Assembly: GCA_947579665.1 (NCBI GenBank)
Contig: OX388351.1
Location: 52,522,939 to 52,586,938 of the forward strand
Direction: 5' to 3'
From: Sympetrum striolatum
Taxonomy: Eukaryota > Arthropoda > Insecta > Odonata > Libellulidae
Length of the DNA stretch: 64,000 nt
Under the pieces are notes generated by a model. It ran no database searches. It was not told the origin of the DNA and saw only the letters and a list, made by a program, of their open reading frames with translations. How positions within the stretch are numbered: position 1 is the first letter of the stretch; every line of letters starts with the position of its first letter. The translations under genes were made by a program, and so were the position numbers. Below, in pieces: positions 1 to 10,944 of this stretch.

Positions 1-1200
1 TTTAAGGGAAATAATCCTACTATATTCAAAAGGAGCAATCGGAATATATTCCTTGCGTAATTTTGTTGCGCGTTTCTACGAGTTATAAAATCAATTTCTT
101 TGGCATAATGCTATCAATAGGCTTTAATGATAAAATGATAATGATCATTTTCTTGGTACATAAAACATACACATGTAAATGTAGATTGGTCAAACCGTAG
201 TTACATATTTTCCTTTGCGATAAAATCATAAATAGATAGATAATTCGATATATCTTTGCCGAGAGCGAAAGTTGTCTAATGAAAAGAATACCTCCATAAG
301 TAAATTAATTTTCCGCAGTAAACTGTAAATCCTCTTGTTATGTTTAATAAATAATGTAGAATGATTAAGTTTATTGATAGGCATCGTTGAAGTTCTCTTT
401 ATAAATTTCATGTTTTATTATGGAAAAAGTTTATCTCTTATGTTAGAATTTTTCCAAGAAATGCCACAGTGTAAAAATTTAACGATGCTAATTTTATATT
501 GTATTTGTGTATTTATATAAATTGATGCATCAGATTTAAAGAAGATTGTGAGGCTTTGATAAAATAAATATCTGTATATACAGTTTTCCCGTCTTCGAAT
601 TTTAACGAACTGCCAAAATCGATTTCAAACACAACCTTGCGTCATGGCAATTTGCTAAGTATTATTTGTATCCAACAAGGCGGTATTGCTTAGGAAATCC
701 ATATTTAGCCTTTATTCAATTAATGATGTAGTAGCAAATATTGAAATACCCAGACAATGGTTGTAATGTAATGTAATTGGACAATGTAAGATTAATTTTT
801 ATAAGTATATTTATTTTTAAGTCGAATTGAATAAATGCGACTCATTCTCAAATTATTCTATTTGTCTTCCTTAGTTCTAATTTTTTCTGCAGTTGTCTTT
901 TAACGAATTTAATGAAGTTATTTTGTTTTATGCGTGTTAAACCTTGGTAACTAATCATAGTAAGACCCATCAGAGAAAGAAAACTGCCCCCGTCAGGCCG
1001 CATATGTTCCTTCATTAAGGAGTTTTAGTCACTCGCTGAAACAAATACCCATATCAAATTAATTTTGTATTCTAATCTTACCTAAGACGAATTTTCTCAA
1101 ATACAATCATAAATCCTGGTATGACGGTTGCCACCAGGTAATCCTATCAAATTGCAGCGATTACATAAAATAAATTTTGATACTATTCTAACGCAGACAA
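1..1200. other. AT-rich non-coding stretch
   Basis: This stretch is AT-rich with only short chance frames. I see no splice-bounded exon, RNA gene or terminal inverted repeat in it. It is probably intergenic or intronic. Confidence 0.6.
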
Positions 1201-1702
1201 CTCTCAAGACAGGACTAGCCTGTTAGTTTAACATTTACATTAATACCCCACGATACCAGCCGCAGTAAGGCGTATGGCAGGGGTTGTGAAAGTAACGAAG
1301 TAACTTTCATAACAGCGCACCTATCCGGAAGAAAGAACGATATAGGCTATATTTGCTCTTTATAATTTCGCGTAATCTTCTGGCTACTGAAATCGCGTTT
1401 GTGAAAGTGGGAATCACAACGTCGCGCACCACTGCTGAAACCTTTCTAGTCCAGTGAGTCCAAATGGAATCACGTAGCTTTCGTCCATTCATATCACCCG
1501 CTGACTCCATTTGGGCTCACAGGCTGTAGTACACAATTCCAGCACCAGGATTCGTGAGTCGTCGTTCAAGAAAAATTGTGATCTTCAGCTGTTTATAAAG
1601 ATTCTGAGGATTCTGATCAGATCAGTTGTAGATGAAGTAGTAATGCTCGCAAGTTATAGCTAGGCTGTATCGGTGGAACTTATCGCCAATGAAAAAAGTA
1701 AG
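1200..1702 (+). promoter_or_regulatory. Possible promoter and untranslated 5' exon of the piggyBac-like gene
   Basis: The block from about 1200 to 1560 is clearly richer in G+C and CpG than its surroundings, and it lies about 0.5-0.8 kb before the transposase frame. It is followed by a good splice-donor match (AG|GTAAGT, GT at 1703-1704). A good acceptor (ATTTCAG, AG at 2051-2052) sits four bases before the ATG at 2056. Together these could form a non-coding first exon and a 348-bp intron. The donor, acceptor and base composition are seen; the transcription unit is inferred. The 67-codon minus-strand frame at 1307-1510 resembles nothing I know and is probably chance. Confidence 0.3.
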
Positions 1703-2055
1703 GTAAGTGCAATATTTTGACGTACATTAATAACTCTTTCAATAACTTTCAAAATTGTTATTTAAGGTTTTATGCAGTCGTCCAGAACAATGTATTGTAT
1801 TTCTTCACAAAAAATATAACATGATTCTATTTGGTATTTGGAAGTATGTGGTTTTATGTATCTAACTTTAACTTGTTTGCAGTCAATCAAGTAGACTATT
1901 TACAAAACCTTAATATCTTAAATATGAATTAGCAATGACATCTCAAGAATGGAAATAGTTTTAATGTGTTTTCAGTATATTTATATTTAGCATAGCAACT
2001 GGGATTATTGAAAATATATTTTATTTTCACCGACAATTCATTCCGATTTCAGAAC

Positions 2056-3879
2056 ATGGCAGGATCCTTGGCAGATAAAGAAATTGTGTATATTTTAGAA
2101 GGTGACATATCTGATATAGACGTCACAGATGATGAACAAATCTCAGAGGAAAATGTAGAACAGGTTTTGATTACAAAGGATGTTGGACCTGACACTATGG
2201 ATATCGAGGCACAGGGTTTTACGAACATCCCTGATGTTGGACTTGATTATGAAGTAAATAAAGACAGCGATGGTAGTGACGATGATAATGAGATGCCTTT
2301 GGCACTATGTTATTCGCATCCATTGGACCCGCCACAACAGAAAAATATAACAAAGAGCGCATCATGGACTCATGAAGACCTAGGTTATGTTGATTCTACA
2401 TGCAACTCTAAATTTTCAGCTCCTCCTGATGAAATTGGCACTCCATTTTCATATTTCAATCTTTTTGTCGATGAAGATATGATTAATAATATCGTAGAAC
2501 AAACTAACCTCTATTCGGTGCAGAATAAATGCCTGAATGTGAAAACTAATGTCAGAGAAATAAGTCAGCTCTTGGGGATTCACATGGTTATGGGCATCGT
2601 CACAATGCCAAATTACTCCATGTACTGGGGTGAAAAGTCTCGGTATGCTCAAATTGCAGATGTGATGTCTCGCAATAGGTTCAAAACTTTGCGATATAAC
2701 CTGCACTTTAATAATAATGAGAATATGGTGGCCCGTGATGATCCTGCCTACGATAAACTTTTCAAAATCCGACCATTTTTAGATGCCCTGAGGAAAAATT
2801 TCATGAAAGTGGAACCGGAAGAGCATAATTCAGTGGATGAATTTATGATTCCTTTGAAAGATCATAGAAAATGGAAGCAGCTTATCAAAAACAAGCCGCC
2901 CAAGTGGGGAGTGAAGGTGTTTGCTCGCGCAGGGGTTAGCGGATTTGTGTATGATTTTGAGATTTATGTGGGTAAACAAACTAATGGCAATGCAAATAGT
3001 CTTGAAAACGGTGGTGATACTGTCATTCGGTTGGCAGAAAATATTCCCAAGCACAAAAATTACAAATTATATTGTGATGACAAGTTCTCCTCGTATGAAC
3101 TATTCTCTCGACTGAGGAAAGATGGGATTTTAGCAGCAGGAACCATCCGTAGTAACAGGCTTGAGGAGTGCCCATTGAAAAGCGACAAGGAGATGAAAAA
3201 ACAAGGGAGGGGCAGCTTTGATTACAGACTCGAGAGGAGTGACAATACATTTGTTGTAAAATGGCTGGACAACAAACCAGTGTATTTGACTTCAAACTTC
3301 GTTGGAGCTTATCCCGTGGAAAATGATCGACGTTGGTCTGTGGCAGAAAAGAGGTACATTGACGTTCCACAGCCAAATGTGGTTCGCACGTACAATAAGC
3401 ACGTTGTGGGAGTTGATAAACAGAATATGCTTCTTGAACTCTATAGAATAAACCTCAAAGGGAGGCGTTATTACCTCAGGGTAATTTTTTACTTCATTGA
3501 CCTCAGTGTGGTTAACGCTTGGCTGTTATACCGTAGACACTGTGAGCAAAAGAAAGAAAAGTATATGCCACTCCTTGAGTTCAAACTATCTGTTGCTCAT
3601 GCATTGCTCTACTCAGGACCTAATATCTCAAATAATCGAGGAAGTCCATCTTCACCATTAAGTGTGGGGGAGAGACGTTCGGTAAAAAGAACTTATACAC
3701 CACGACCGGTTGCCGATGTTCGATACGATGGGATTGATCATTGGCCTTTGCATATGCCAAATAAACAAAGATGTAAATTGTGTATAAAAAGTTACTCTCG
3801 TGTCAAATGCGAAAAATGCAAAATGCCATTATGCTTCTCTAATGAGAAAAACTGCTTCAAAGCTTTTCATGTAAAATGA
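2056..3879 (+). CDS. piggyBac-family (PGBD-like) transposase, intact
   Basis: Cut-and-paste DNA transposase of the piggyBac superfamily, or a domesticated derivative, expected to act in the nucleus on TTAA-flanked ends. I chose the ATG at 2056, giving 607 residues, because the in-frame ATG at 2008 lies before a strong acceptor (AG at 2051-2052) and so probably in an intron. Residues 1 to about 95 are acidic and disordered, as is usual in the family. The RNase H-like core follows: the first catalytic aspartate is D261 in SVDEFMIP, followed by KPPKWGVKV; the second is D341 in LYCDDKFSS, followed by GTIRSNR; the third is D454 in VVGVDKQNM, where the family more often has GGVDxxD. A Cys/His-rich zinc-binding tail occupies about residues 571-606 (CKLC, CEKC, then C and H). 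There is no internal stop or frameshift, unlike every other transposon relic here. An ATTAAA lies about 65 bases after the stop. I could not find a matching pair of terminal inverted repeats with TTAA. Confidence 0.92.
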   Translation: MAGSLADKEIVYILEGDISDIDVTDDEQISEENVEQVLITKDVGPDTMDIEAQGFTNIPDVGLDYEVNKDSDGSDDDNEMPLALCYSHPLDPPQQKNITKSASWTHEDLGYVDSTCNSKFSAPPDEIGTPFSYFNLFVDEDMINNIVEQTNLYSVQNKCLNVKTNVREISQLLGIHMVMGIVTMPNYSMYWGEKSRYAQIADVMSRNRFKTLRYNLHFNNNENMVARDDPAYDKLFKIRPFLDALRKNFMKVEPEEHNSVDEFMIPLKDHRKWKQLIKNKPPKWGVKVFARAGVSGFVYDFEIYVGKQTNGNANSLENGGDTVIRLAENIPKHKNYKLYCDDKFSSYELFSRLRKDGILAAGTIRSNRLEECPLKSDKEMKKQGRGSFDYRLERSDNTFVVKWLDNKPVYLTSNFVGAYPVENDRRWSVAEKRYIDVPQPNVVRTYNKHVVGVDKQNMLLELYRINLKGRRYYLRVIFYFIDLSVVNAWLLYRRHCEQKKEKYMPLLEFKLSVAHALLYSGPNISNNRGSPSSPLSVGERRSVKRTYTPRPVADVRYDGIDHWPLHMPNKQRCKLCIKSYSRVKCEKCKMPLCFSNEKNCFKAFHVK

Positions 3880-4302
3880 TGTGTTGTCATGTATGTTTAC
3901 TGTAAAAGATGATGTAATTTACATAAAGTGGAAATCTTGTGTAATATTAAATACATTTATGAATGAAAGGGGTTATTTGAGTAATATTTGCGATATTCGT
4001 TTGAATTTTAATCGATATAAATGAAAATCGTTCTGAAAGAATGTCAATGCTTTCAGAAAACTACTGATTCCATTAGGAATGACAGAAATTTCGGCTCTAA
4101 TTACGTTTGAGCGAAATATAGGTTTTCTGCATATGTATAACACCTTCAAAGTCCTTTCAATGCAAAAAACGTTTTTTCTCCTTTTTAAGTAGATATTTGG
4201 ACCGGAGTTCCAAGTTTCTCGAATAGTTTTTGCCTATACTAAGTTTTTCTATTCTCAAAAGATTCCCAGCTGAGGGGTCCGATCATTTCCGAAAAAAACT
4301 GT
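3880..4302. other. 3' flank of the transposase, non-coding
   Basis: This is AT-rich flank. A possible polyadenylation signal (ATTAAA, around 3945) and the run GGGGTTAT near 3969 were inspected as a possible element end. No TTAA duplication was found there. Confidence 0.4.
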
Positions 4303-4608
4303 TATCAAACCAGTAGTCTCCCTTAGCGAAACAAGCCGCTCTATTTTTTACGAGATTTACTTGGATGGACATACTAAACGAAGTATTTCTACTGAAAAAG
4401 ATACCTAAATATTTGTACTGAGTTATTCTAATGAGAATTCTTATTTTGTGCCTCTGATCTGGTGGCAGGTTTGAATTAAGCTCTTAAACAATATCGGCCC
4501 GATAACACCGCCCCGAGGAACTCCTTGAGGATGGCGAGGAAAAAAAACGCCGCCTAAGACCACACACTGACTTCTGCCTGTCAGGAATGACCTTAGCCTC
4601 TGAATAAT
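4303..4608 (-). pseudogene. Decayed non-LTR reverse transcriptase fragment
   Basis: On the minus strand, 4608-4450 reads without a stop as a reverse transcriptase block: it includes SFLTGRSQCVVLGGV and then QGVPRGGVIGPILF, which matches the conserved GVPQGSVLGPLLF region of non-LTR retrotransposon RT. About 30 bases on, 4417-4303 encodes KYLGIFFSRNTSF, matching the YLG motif of the RT thumb and connection region. In a full RT these motifs are separated by the catalytic YxDD box and roughly a hundred residues, so the segment between them has been deleted. No element ends are visible. The remnant lies 0.4 kb downstream of the piggyBac frame in the opposite orientation, with no sign of a functional link. 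Confidence 0.72.
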
Positions 4609-5070
4609 TAGGATTCTATGGAAGCGAATGCTAAATGTGATGCTCTTATGGGAAAATGTTCTCAGCCCCTTTCCTAGAACGTAATTTTGTCAATGCCATG
4701 GATAACGACTTATTTTGTATTGTAAGACCGCCTTAAAAAAATATCTCTCGATTTGAATTGCCTAAATTCAACTTGTTTCTAGAGGATGAAAAGATAGGGA
4801 TTGCATCGGATGACGACTTAGGCCGCATGCGGCCTGAAGCCCGCAGATTCATTATCTCAAGCCTCAGCTAAAATGGTCTGGAAAGCAGATTTCGTTTGAA
4901 TCCGATACGCAAAAGCGCGCGTAGTACATCGCTATATATTTTGATGTGAAGGGATGGTGGCATAAGATTAAGGATAAAAAATGATCAACCGCGGGATTTC
5001 CATTTCAAATTTATATTTCATTGTAAAATGATCGTGAGAATCAGTAAACGTATGAATATGTATACTAGTA

Positions 5071-5147
5071 CACTCCTGGCCAAAATTAACGCAGCACCTC
5101 CCTAGCTATCCTTACGGCCGGTGCTGTGTTAATTTTGGCCAGGAGTG
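5071..5147. mobile_element. 77-bp foldback MITE with Tc1/mariner-like ends
   Basis: Two 28-bp inverted arms, 5071-5098 and 5120-5147, match at 27 of 28 positions and start CACTCCTGGCCAAAATTAA. Only about 21 bp separates them. The element is bounded by TA on both sides (5069-5070 and 5148-5149), the target duplication of the Tc1/mariner superfamily, and TGGCCAAAATT is typical of such ends. It is almost nothing but terminal repeats and has no coding capacity. The structure is seen directly; the superfamily is inferred from the ends and the TA. Confidence 0.8.
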
Positions 5148-5149
5148 TA

Positions 5150-8100
5150 CATTTAAATACGTAGACATACATGAGTATTCCACCTTTTGGTAGGCTCATG
5201 TTCCTTTATATTCCCAATTCAATGAAATTTCCTTCGTTTCTTGGTAGCTAACCGCACCTTCTACGTCACCTAACATCTTTTTCATCTTCTCCTCAGTACT
5301 TTCTCTTCTTTTCTACCATCAGTTACTTTCTTTTATACTCCCTCTTCTCTCAGCATATACCCATTTCCTCTGTCGACGCTGAATTATATAAACAAATATA
5401 AACACACAAGATGTAAACAAATAAGTAAACGAAAAATAATCGGGATTTCAGGACTACACTGATGTGTGCTTTTGTTATATCAGGAAATTTGCTGTTGCGG
5501 TATTTCTCAAAAACATTGATTTCTGGATTTTCTTATACGTACCTTGAAAAATTACGGAGTACCAACAGTGATTTTTTTCATAAGGGCGGTATTTAATGAT
5601 TTTTCTTTATGGGTATCAGGCATGAATATCCCCCGGTATTAGATCGAAAAACGTTGCTCAATTTTAGGCTAAAATCTGACAGACGAAACTAATTGGAAAC
5701 GACTCCATGGTAAAGAGAAATACAGTATACTTTCCAGTGGTTGTTAGAATGATTATCTAGAGGAGAATTACTGAAGCTGAATTCATTTTCGGTCGGTAAT
5801 GAGTATACGTATTCGCGATTTTGAGTCCGATGACGTTTTACTAATAACACCGCGTACTGACATTCTACTAATTCCAACACGAGATAGCTATTTGCACACG
5901 GCTTCCATGTCAATAAGCGCTGCCTCTCCAATTTTCATTTATGTTTATCAGTAGTACGTCTATTCAGCTATGGAGTGTCGGCCTCAATATCACGAATGAG
6001 CTGTACATCTTAAACAAGGAATAAAATCCTATCCGATACGTGTCTAAATTATACCTTGTAATTTCCTTTGTTGGCCATTTATGTCAATAATATTCGTGAG
6101 CAAACGTATACCTCTGGTACCTCGCAAAAAGGCCTCAGGGATACCCAAAAATCCGCGAATAAAACTTTTGAGAATGGAAGGAAAGAGAATTTACAACACT
6201 GATTTTGCGGGATAAATTAGCATTATCAAACCACATTGTTCAATGTCAACATTTTTACGTCTGTCTTTTTTCTCTTCGTAAATTATTATCTTTGTACTTC
6301 TTTCCCTTTTCTTGCATTAAGGAAAATAATAATCATAATTAACACGGTTAATTTAATAATAATAATAATTTATTAATACAGTTTTTACATTGTATCTATC
6401 TCACAATTTTATATAATTTAGTTAGGGATATTTTCAATAACTTGAGAAACTTCGACTTGTCGACTCTTCTGTCTTTCTTTCTTCTATGGATTAGATGGAA
6501 GAGGAGACTTCAATCTCACCCGAACAAAGACGTATTATTATGAATGCTGTAACCCATCTAGTGGAGAAAAAATAAAATGCGCGGATTTAGAGAGAATGCA
6601 TCTTTATCGAACTCAAAAAGGAAAAAAAAGAATAATAAATAAGAACCTGACTGCGTCAATGTTCGAGAAGAAACATATCCATAATTCTTTTATCTTCGTA
6701 ATTCCCGCATTCGCCTATATGACCTACTTTCCGATCGTATCGTACAGCAGTTTCGCCGTCTGGAAACTAGAGCGCAGCACCTCTCACGGTAGATAATTCT
6801 CGTAACACCAGCTGGATGCTGCGGTCACTTCGGGAAGATGCAAGTCCGAGTGAGAAAGAAGCGGGAAGTTTGAGCACTTTGATCGGACAACGTGTGAGAT
6901 TCTTGGATCGCAAAATCCAGAATAAATAGTCTTGACTTTGTGTATAATCTCCAAAATACCTATCCACTCTCTTTTATAGTGATCGTTAGCACATTTTTTA
7001 CTATTAATGAAGTCAGTACGCAACCTGTGATAGATTGTTGGAATATTAAGAGTTCTATCCAGTCAACATTCAAACTACATTGTATTATATGTTGATTTGA
7101 CGTTTACAGGAAAAAAAGAGGAATTGCTATGAATACAAGCGAGAAATTTCTTTGCTCTTTGAAGAAATATTGGAGGTCAAACCATGTATGGGTAAAATAA
7201 AAATTAATAAGATTTATTTCCGAAGGCTTTTACCGAAGACTGTCCCCTCTTCAAACCAACCAATGGAAAAATATATTGAGGGAATATATAAGTACAAAAA
7301 TGGAGATAGGAATACAAGGAAGAGACTGAGGGGAAAACAACTAAAACTTTTGGCTGATGTTAAGAGTATACTTATGAAAGAATATCAGTAAAATATTTAG
7401 CCTACTAGTGCACTTACGAAGTTATGTTTTGTAAATAAACCCGTGACATACTCAGCCCTTGCTATACAACCCACAATTTTAGAACATCATGTTGAGTATA
7501 TAAAATTTCTAAAGTTTGTTGAGTAGGAAATTAGTGAGCATACAAACCTGTGGAGACATAGAAGACTACAAAAAGGAAACAGATATATGTTTGCGGAAAA
7601 TCAGCGAAGAGCAGGAGAACAAATTATCATATACATATTCACTCTATAACATACTTTCCAAATGATATTCCACCCTCTGCTGAAGGTTGCTATTCCTCCA
7701 TTTCATATGAAATTTTAGAGTTCGAAAGTTAGGTTTAAGTAATAAAATGATTTGTTTGTTATAGAGATGTTTAGATCATGTCTGAGTTTTCGTAGACTGT
7801 TGTGAAATATATTAAAGATGAAATTGATAGTTATTATATGTAGATAGTGATTAGAAATCATCGAAAAAATATACCATACCATGAAGTTACAGAAATTGAC
7901 GACCATTCTCAACGCGTTCGTTATCTTAGCGGTGTAATACATAGCTTCTGATATATTCAGGGTTTTTTACGTTTTTCAAATGTATTTCAAACTAGTATTG
8001 TGTCAGAAGATAATTTCCAATTTCAGGTTCGTATCCATCATTATTAAAAAGTAAGAATGAATATTTTTTTGGTATACATTTTTCGTGTTAATCTTGAAAA

Positions 8101-8572
8101 CTAGACTTTTTACGCTGAAAATTACTTTTATTCCGTTAAAGTTAATTCATAATGTGCTCGTATTTTGATAGTTGAGCTTATGGGATTATTAACTGATTCA
8201 GCCTATGCTAGAAAAATGATAGAAAATGAGAATTCGCTTTCAAAAACGTTCCAGGTTAACGCTGCCTTACGATCCGAATCAAAAAATGGAACTGGTGCTT
8301 CGCGAAGAAATTGGGTTAAGGAAGATAAGCTGTAAGACTTGGAGGATGTCATAAGTTTAGCTTTATTGCCGGACACCATCCTAATCAAGACGAACCAAAA
8401 TATTGAGAGCGAATGTACCGCATCTTACGGAGAAAACATTTCATACAAACTAAGCTTTGTCGTACAAATTGAAATATTCTAGATTCTATTCTGTTATTCT
8501 TGATTCTTGTAAGAACAGTTCCTCAGTTCGGATGGACATACACGTAGCGATTTCATCATAAACTTCCTTATA
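5150..8572. other. Non-coding stretch, no gene recognised
   Basis: I see only short frames and low-complexity DNA here, including a TAA run near 6356-6372 and pyrimidine-rich sequence at 5250-5360. A 79-codon frame (7152-7391, +) is basic and Lys-rich but resembles no family I know. There are no convincing exons or RNA genes. Confidence 0.5.
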
Positions 8573-8574
8573 TA

Positions 8575-10942
8575 CAGTAAACCCTCGCTAACACGAATCT
8601 CAAGGGACCGGGCAAAGTGTTCGCGTTATGAAAAAATTCGTGTTAACCGTATCGCAGCAAAAAAGTGCGATTATACCTGCTGATATACTGACGTCTATTA
8701 TGATGTTGACGTTTAAGTAACAATCACAAAAATCTCTATTAAATCTTTCTTTACCAATTGGTAAGTAAATATATTCCGTAGATTAATTTTTGCGATAAAC
8801 TTAAAATATATTGGTAAATATTTTTTATTTTACATCACAGTCAGGCATTACATAAATTTAAAAAAATTACCAGTCTTCAAAGTCAACATTTTAGCTTTTA
8901 TTAGGTTTAACGAAATCATGTAAATTCTTTTGCCGAAGAGTAGGGCGCTAATGGTCCATGCAGTCAAGTCTAATCCGATCTAAGTTATCGGAAAAGGTCC
9001 TGGAAACATTTGCCGTTGCTGCATATCTTTGGAGCACATTTAGATCCGTTGTGACTTCTCCACGGGTGGGAGGCTCAAACGACTCCTCCTCACTTTCATC
9101 CGAAGATGATTCTTTGCTATTCAGGAACATACGGCCAGATGATTGTCAAACTCCAAATATTTTGTTCAAACGTTAACTCAACCTGGTAATTTTAAGCAAA
9201 AACTCAATTTAAAGATGTTTTAAAGAAGATACAATCAACGCTCAAACTGCGGAGATATTCTCACGATACTTACCATTGCCGACGAAAGTGTTTGCATAAG
9301 CTACAATTCCTCAGGTGTGTCCTTTTCAGTAGCCGCTCCTTGTCCAACAGTATAATCGACATCACTATGGGTGTAAGCCTTATCGAAGCATTTTTTAATA
9401 TGCTTTGCGGAAACAGATTCCCAAGCTGCTCCAATCGCTCTTAAAGCATCCAAAAGAGTCCAACTTAATTTAACACTTCCTTCCGCTGCGAGGATCGCTG
9501 CTCGTACCAGATGAGTCCGATAATACCTCTTCAGTAGAGTGATGATTCCCTGATCCATTGGCTGCAAACGACTGGTTGTGTTTGGCGAAAAAACCAAACC
9601 TTGATGTTAGTCAACTCCATTTTTCTTAGGTTGTGGGCAGCGCAGTTGTCCATCGTGAGTAATACATGACGATTCTGAACAGCCATACGTCTATTAAATC
9701 GCACAAGCCATTCACGAAATGCAGTGCCGTCAATCCATGCCTTCTTGTGGCGGGAGTAATCGCAGGGCAGCTTTGAAAGATTAATGTGCTTTAAGCATCG
9801 GGGGCTCTTTGATTTTCCAATCACCCACCATCGTAACTTCTAGCTTCCGTCCGAATTGCAAGTGAGAACAACGGTCAATCGCTGCTTACTGTGACTGCCT
9901 CCATGGCATTTCTCTCCCTTAATTCTCAGAGTGCGGCTTAGCAAGAGGTTATAAAATACACCCGTTTCGTCCATGTTAAAAACGTCTCGAGGAGAGTACT
10001 TTTCTCGAAGAAGTTCAAAATCAGCCAGCCACTCATTGACACTTCCTTCGTTCACTTTATTTGCTTCCCCACATATCACTTGCGAAGAGATTCCACGGCG
10101 TTTTTGAAATCGCCACAGCCAGCCACTGGAGCACTTAAAGTCGTTCATTCCCAAAATGGATGCAATTGACAATGCCTTTTGCTGTATAACGGGTCCACTT
10201 CTAGGCACGTCTGCTGCTCGAACGTGATTAAACCATTCCATTAATTCATCTTCGAGGTCCTTAAGATGTGATCCAAGCATGCGCTTTCCTTTCAGCTCAA
10301 CACCTCCTGATGCAGCCGCTTCGTCAATTTTTTCGTGATTTTTGATTATCGTTGACAAACCAATGAGGAGATTTTGGAATACCAAAATCGTGGGCAATCT
10401 GAGTTTTCTTCCGTGCTCCGCGTTCCACCTCACTTAATATTTTAAGCTTCGTTTGAAGATAAATACTCATTAGCTTTCGTTTGCTCATTGCAAAAAGATA
10501 TTTTGTTCCTGTAGCTACAGATGTTCAGTAAAGACTCACTCACAGTCGTCGACACGAGAAGACTAAGAAAATTCATCCGAACTTACTCTCTGACTCACTC
10601 CTTGCCTACCATTCTCACTATCTCATTGGGCCCCTTGCATTTTCTTGGGTGTCTTACATAATATTGGATGCCCTACATTGTCTTGGGTTATCGTTTCGAA
10701 ACGAGGGACCAAGGCAACGTATTATCCTCAAAGTCATGATTCTTATTCTGCCAGGCAGTTCGCCTTAAGCGAACTACATGATTCAAGGGATGGAGGAAAC
10801 TGTTCGAAATTCGTCTTAACCGAAATTCGTGTTAAACGAACAAAACCCCGTAAGACACTATACATTCCGGCCGGGACCGTGAAACTGTTCGCGTTATCGA
10901 GAGGTTCGTGTTAAACGAGTACGTGTCATCGAGGTTTTACTG
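8575..10942. mobile_element. Complete pogo/Tigger-type DNA transposon, dead
   Basis: The ends are inverted copies: the left begins CAGTAAACCCTCG at 8575 and the right, read inward, CAGTAAAACCTCG from 10942. Both are flanked by TA (8573-8574 and 10943-10944), the target duplication of the Tc1/mariner/pogo superfamily. Short repeats of the type TTCGTGTTAA recur below each end, for example around 8638 and 10822, as is common for transposase binding sites. The 2368-bp length and the single minus-strand transposase inside fit a Tigger/pogo element that kept its full length while its coding region decayed. Confidence 0.88.
8945..10488 (-). pseudogene. Tigger/pogo transposase pseudogene (CENP-B-type DNA binding, DDE/DDD)
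   Basis: The likely original ATG is at 10488-10486 and opens a CENP-B-like N-terminus (AHDFGIPKS), which then changes frame near 10400. The next segment (to 9840) carries the second helix-turn-helix region, GWLWRFQKRRGI and the first catalytic aspartate in NMDETGVF (codon 9971-9969). An in-frame TAG at about 9840 interrupts the stretch before the VIGKSKSPRC motif. The second aspartate is in TMDNCAAH (codon 9650-9648). A further frameshift near 9597 precedes SRLQPMDQGI, which holds the third aspartate (9555-9553). Another stop follows near 9300, and the acidic C-terminal tail is still recognisable to 8948. Two frameshifts and at least two premature stops make it non-functional. The motif order matches pogo/Tigger (TIGD/jerky) transposases. 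Confidence 0.87.
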
Positions 10943-10944
10943 TA

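Noticed and set aside
1240..1300. TTAATACCCC near 1244 paired with GGGGTTAT near 3969 as piggyBac ends
   Set aside because: The similarity stops after the CCCC run and the right side lacks TTAA, so I could not support them as terminal repeats.
3023..3376. 117-codon minus-strand frame opposite the piggyBac gene
   Set aside because: It is the shadow of a real coding frame on the other strand.
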